DNA from: Ciona savignyi
Taxonomy: Eukaryota > Chordata > Ascidiacea > Phlebobranchia > Cionidae
DNA: 64,000 bases
NCBI GenBank assembly: GCA_000149265.1
Contig: CH001355.1
Coordinates: forward strand, 1-64,000
Reading direction: 5' to 3'
Part shown: positions 60,001-64,000 of the stretch, piece after piece
Layout of the letters: each line of letters starts with the position of its first letter
How positions within the stretch are numbered: position 1 is the first letter of the stretch
Translations under genes and position numbers: made by a program
The notes under the pieces: model-generated
The model's database searches: none
What the model was told of the DNA's origin: nothing
What the model saw: only the letters and a program-made list of their open reading frames with translations

Positions 60001-62715
60001 TCCTTTCCAATACTAGAGGAAATCAGTTCATTGGAATTTAAACTTTATTATCTCCAGAGAAAGAAAATGGCTTCTCGCCTCAAGTTCTTGGAGCGTGATT
60101 GTGACGTCACTCTTTTAGAACACACGTCATTATCGGAAAGGAGACGAAGTCAAACTCAAGTTGTTACAAGTCTGGACAGGAAGCTGGATAAGTAAATCAT
60201 ATTCCACGTTTTAATCGTTTCCTTCGAGTTCGATTGAATTGGGTTTGTATTTCATCAATGACATTTTAACCGTCGCAAATACAACGGAATTGATTCCGGC
60301 TGGTTTCGACGCCGCCACCCATTGGTTGGTGCTCGGCCACGATCCCAGTAGCTTTAACAGACGGGGGTTGTTTACAATTTATGCGTCAGTTACAATAAGA
60401 TACGTACGTAAATACTGGGTTTCGGTCCATAGGTACCTTGTACAGATATTTATTACTTTTCATGTTTAAGGTCGTCACATGTTAAACGTATTTGTCACAA
60501 GGCAATCAGTGGAGCTGATGAAGTTGCAAAAGGAGGAGTTGATCTTGGAAGATCGGGGAAGGGAGGTTGGTAATCGACTCATGGATGCGACTGAGGAGGC
60601 AGAGAAGCAATTAGCTCGGAGGACGGAGAAAGATCAAGAGCATGAGGTGAGATGTCGTTATATGGCTGAGGTATTGTACAAATGTTACACTGTATAGGAT
60701 CAATAGCGAAAAACTGAACCAATCATACACAACACACAGCTCTCGATGGTAGGCGCGAAGTGATCTGACGGTTTCCTGTGTGATATTAAGTTTTTATTAA
60801 AACTCATCTCTTTGAGTATTTTCTATTTATTGGACAAAATATTATTTTCAGCTCTGCATGAAATCACTCTCGAAGATGAAAACTGAAATAATCAGCCAGC
60901 AGATGGCGCGCAAAGCTCTTGCAGCTGAAATAGCTGAAAAGGGGAATTCCCTTAAAGGATTAAGCGAGCAGCAAAACGACTTGCAGGAAATAGCGGATCG
61001 ACAAAATAAGGAACTAGAAACGTTAAACGAAGTTTTAAGCAAAATACACACAGGTCGGACCACATAACTGGATGTTACAATTGCTTGTTGCCATGTTTGT
61101 GTAATTATATTCAAACACTCAGCCAGGCTTGGTGACAGAGAATAAAATAAATAGGAAACAGCTTAATTTGTTTTTACTAAGTAACAATTTCCATAAATTT
61201 TACTAAGTGCCTTGCCTAAGACACAACCGGGAGAGGTACAACAACCCTAACAACCCTTCCGCTGATGAACCAACTTATTTATGAGGCCTGGTCCTTCTTG
61301 ATTTTTATAACCAGTTCAATTAACCATGTACGCCTAGGTGATAAATAGAAGAAAACTAACGAAGCGACACAACCAGATTCCTTTGAAACCCTAATTTTGA
61401 TATTGAATGATATTCAGATCTGACTCTGGTGAAACGTGAGGCATCAGCAACCAGTTCCGACCTGCTGGCAGCTCAGCGGTTGTTTCGACAAAACGAAGAA
61501 GCCAAAATAAATATGACGTCAACAGCTACTCAGGTAAAACTGAATATTGAAATAACAGATAAAAAAGCACAATCACCTTTATTTCACGAAACTCCACTAT
61601 TACAAAACTCGAAACTGGTCGCTAGCTAGTCAGTTGTGTCCTTGGGCAAGACACTTGACGGACATTGCGTGAACCCAGCGGATTAATGGGTTCTACCAAA
61701 TTAAAGGAACGTGTCTATCATATACAACACACTGCAATAGCTCCGGTAACCCGACGATGGGCGCGAGGTGATCTGACGATTGCCCGTGTGACACCCCCAT
61801 TGGTTTTCGCAATCCGGGAACAAACATGAATATCCTATCCTAACTTTACAGCTAAACGAGAACACCGGTTCGCAGCCTAGCACATGCTGTTTCCAAACGT
61901 ACAAACATTGGCGAGTTACCACTATTGTTACTCAGCAAAACACTCACTTTACACCATGGCTCAGAGGGTAGCAAACGACAAATCCTACCGGATCAATTTA
62001 ATTGGTTGAACGCCGTTTAAAAATAGATGATTGCACGCATACCTGTATTTATCTACGTCACAAATCCTCATTCCACCTACGCCACAAACCACCATTCCAC
62101 CTACGTCACAAATCATAATACGTCACCCCCAGACAGAAGCGAGGTTGGTGGTGCAACGTGATGTGGCTTGGATCAGGGTGGCAGAGGAGGAGGTCATTCT
62201 ATCCCCGCGGTGTGGAGGGATGGGTGAGTTATTGTGGGTTATGTGGGTTGTACCGACCGGGGGGTTGAAGGATCGAAACCAGTTGTTATCTTGTTTGTTG
62301 TGTTCATGGGAAAAACATTAAACGGTGAAAGCGTATACTCAATGGACTGATGGGAACAAAAAATGGGCTAAACAAAAACAGACAGAACGTCATACTTGAG
62401 CGCGAGTAATATGAGGTTAACCATGGATAAATCCTTTAATGTATTTTTACCTCCTGCAAAGAAATGTAAAATACACTCAACATCTACGCAAGAAATATGT
62501 TTGTTGTAAAATCATCCGCCGATAATGATATTTATTCCGCAGACAAATACCAGACCGATGCAGCCTACCCCAACTTACCAGTCGGCGCCACAACCCCCAT
62601 ATTCGAAGTCTACAACATCGGGGGTGAGATGAGCCCCGGCGGGGGTTCCAGGAACAAAATGCTGGTCGATGTTCCCAGAGACTCGGAGTTTCACTGGGAA
62701 GGTTACATTGAGTGA
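57034..62715 (+). CDS. Coiled-coil protein, nine coding exons, about 766 residues (unrecognised)
   Basis: Exons: about 57034-57833, 58296-58731, 59303-59468, 60019-60191, 60502-60646, 60852-61053, 61418-61533, 62133-62223, 62543-62715. Phases at every junction agree. The first two exons are Ser/Pro/basic and disordered-looking, with CVSC in FFCVSCFKHLEQ. Exons 3-7 are heptad-like and rich in Leu/Glu/Lys (LQKEIDNEKQNLKEL, EEAEKQLARRTEKD), a long coiled coil. The last two form a compact tail (RDVAWIRVAEEEV, DSEFHWEGYIE). The start is uncertain: ATG 57034 gives MEKPGSNSYSLEP but needs a 37-base intron or a one-base correction near 57086-57131. ATG 57017 (MINQTRW) is in frame throughout. A centrosomal or ciliary role is possible but unproven. 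Confidence 0.75.
59485..59770 (-). repeat. SINE-A copy, full length, in intron 3 of the coiled-coil gene
   Basis: Minus strand from ATCATGTTTATCCCCGTGAA through GATCACCTCGCGCC, ACCGACTAGCTAG and to the tRNA-like head ending TAATCTGTCGGA. It starts 16 bp after the exon 3 donor. Confidence 0.9.
60708..60787 (+). repeat. SINE-A fragment (3' part) in intron 5 of the coiled-coil gene
   Basis: Plus strand ACACAACACACAGCTCTCGA, AGGCGCGAAGTGATCTGACG, CCTGTGTGATA match the family's 3' half. Confidence 0.75.
61196..61275 (-). repeat. SINE-A fragment, diverged, in intron 6 of the coiled-coil gene
   Basis: Minus strand TACTAAGTGCCTTGCCTAAG and ACACAACCGGGAGAGG, then CAACCCTTCCGCTGATGAACC. Confidence 0.6.
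61566..62023 (-). repeat. Dispersed repeat C, copy split by a SINE
   Basis: 61566-61609 and 61842-62023 together match the uninterrupted copy at 4784-5020. The SINE-A copy between them is flanked by AACT on both sides. Confidence 0.85.
61610..61841 (+). repeat. SINE-A copy inserted in repeat C, 5'-truncated
   Basis: Begins at CGAAACTGGTCGCTAGCTAG (just after box B) and ends at the family 3' end ATGAATATCCTATCC. Low divergence from the best copy suggests it is young. Loss of the tRNA-like promoter means it cannot be transcribed by its own RNA polymerase III boxes. Confidence 0.9.
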
Positions 62716-63206
62716 CAATGGATCTACGATGAACGGATATCTTGCATCAAGAAAAGCAATCACTCGTTACACGCAATCGCCGACCAGGAATTTGCAGTCG
62801 ATCGCTTTATTGCCTGCATGATGATCAGCTAACCCATGCACCCAAGGCTACTTGTACAACATAGGGTTGAATCGTCGACCACGGTTGACTCAAGGCAGGA
62901 GGTTCAAATTTCTGATTTCCCAAAACATGCATTAGATTCAAGGTGATTTTTACTACCAGCTCAGTTTCCCATTTCTATAATTTCAAACCGCATTCCTTCA
63001 AGCAAGAGTCGTTCCAGTATATTGTATTCGGATAATCGTAACTTAATATTACACCATACAAACTGCTCATGCAACTGTTTAATTTTCTTCGATTTCATAC
63101 AAATTTCCTTTGCGTGCAATGATATTAATATTAACTCACCCAACCGTTTGGGAATGCTCTTATCGCTGGAAATGGAAAAACGCAAGGTGCCTTATATTGG
63201 TGCGAA
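62716..63206. other. 3' flank of the coiled-coil gene
   Basis: Follows the stop codon at 62713-62715. No further exon or gene recognised. Confidence 0.4.
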
Positions 63207-63482
63207 TGATTAGCTTCGTCGGTTAGTGCGTCGCCTTTCAGTCGAAAGATTACCGGTTCGAAACTTGTCGCTAGCTAGTCGGTTGTGTTCTTGGGCAAGG
63301 AACTTAACATTGTCTGAACCCAGCGGATTAATCGGCTCTACTAAATTGAAGGAACGTATAAATCATGCACAACACACAGAAATAGATCCAGTAATCCGAT
63401 GATAGGCGCGAGGTAATCTGACGATTGCCCGTACGATAACAAACTTGGTTTTCTCATTTACAGGAATATACATGAATATCCT
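63207..63482 (+). repeat. SINE-A copy, near full length
   Basis: Plus strand: CGGTTAGTGCGTCGCCTTTC head, CGGTTCGAAACTTGTCG, CTAGCTAGTCGGTTGTGTTC, TACTAAATTGAAGGAACG, GGCGCGAGGTAATCTGACG, ACATGAATATCCTAT end. Confidence 0.88.
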
Positions 63483-63544
63483 ATTGTTACATTACCATAT
63501 AACCCACAAAGTGCACCGGAGCTACTACAGTGTTGCATATATAC

Positions 63545-63655
63545 TTATTACTGTACTGGGTTGAAGCGATGTCCGCTGAGGATCCAACCCACGGAAACAG
63601 CGTAACAAGTCGTTAATCTTGATCCCTCTACCTTTCGGCTACTGTGCAACACGAA
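63545..63655 (-). repeat. SINE-A fragment, strongly diverged
   Basis: Minus strand: CTGGGTTGAAGCGATGTCCG, GATCCAACCCA and CTACCTTTCGGCTACTG are in the family's order but with many changes. Confidence 0.4.
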
Positions 63656-64000
63656 ATGAATAACCCGCCTAACCCTGTCTATTTCCAATTTCTGACTATA
63701 TTCAGGCGGGAAACAAATGAGACAAATTGCGTCATTTGATAGGTTTATACTGTAAAACACAACTGAATTATTCATACATGGAGCACAATTGCACATTCAG
63801 GTTACACAGGAATATATTGAACAAGGGAAATAAGATGACATAAACACATAACTGCTCACATTGAATCAATCATAAAATAAACGTTGCGAAGATGGTGGAA
63901 GACAACCACCATCCATCCGCACATGTATACGAAGTCAAGTCTGCTTCATATAAACGTCCAGAGTAGTTACGGGTTGATTGGTAGGTGATGGATATGAATA

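Overview
The window looks like nuclear DNA of a compact-genome tunicate, most likely a Ciona species. Reasons: AT-rich non-coding sequence, genes with short GT-AG introns, animal-type proteins (an FGF receptor adaptor, FANCJ/BRIP1, peroxisomal carnitine acyltransferase), many copies of a tRNA-derived SINE, and a 15-base match to the Ciona trans-spliced leader. A 100-base run of N (17049-17148) shows it is an assembled scaffold. All calls are read by eye; no database search was run.

Left part (1-8 kb). A decayed Ty3/gypsy-like LTR retrotransposon lies on the minus strand (protease, zinc-knuckle and gag remains, a tRNA-Trp-type primer site, and a spliced-leader-like sequence where the R region should be). 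Next come two small tandem single-exon genes (2656-3030 and 3831-4187) of an unrecognised family that begins MPHLHI and ends in a PPxY motif. A 2.4-kb decayed DNA transposon (5683-8069) with perfect 15-bp inverted ends and PIF/Harbinger-like coding remains follows.

8.9-12.4 kb: a complete six-exon FRS2/FRS3-type adaptor on the minus strand, 512 residues when spliced (N-myristoylation start, PTB domain, several GRB2- and SHP2-type tyrosines). All exon phases agree.

12.4-44.4 kb: about 32 kb with no exon I can defend. It holds SINE copies, short tandem duplications and a repeated segment at 40-42.3 kb.

44.4-63 kb is gene-rich. An intronless FANCJ/BRIP1 helicase (plus) and an intronless carnitine O-octanoyltransferase with a peroxisomal AKL ending (minus) converge. 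Each is broken by one extra base in or beside a homopolymer. CROT shares a 735-bp divergent upstream region with a seven-exon gene for a 159-residue, probably mitochondrial, single-pass protein with a very acidic tail. After a cluster of SINEs comes a nine-exon coiled-coil protein (about 766 residues) whose introns carry further SINEs, one of them inserted inside another repeat.

The genes do not form an evident pathway; the layout looks like an ordinary tunicate gene neighbourhood with heavy SINE activity.
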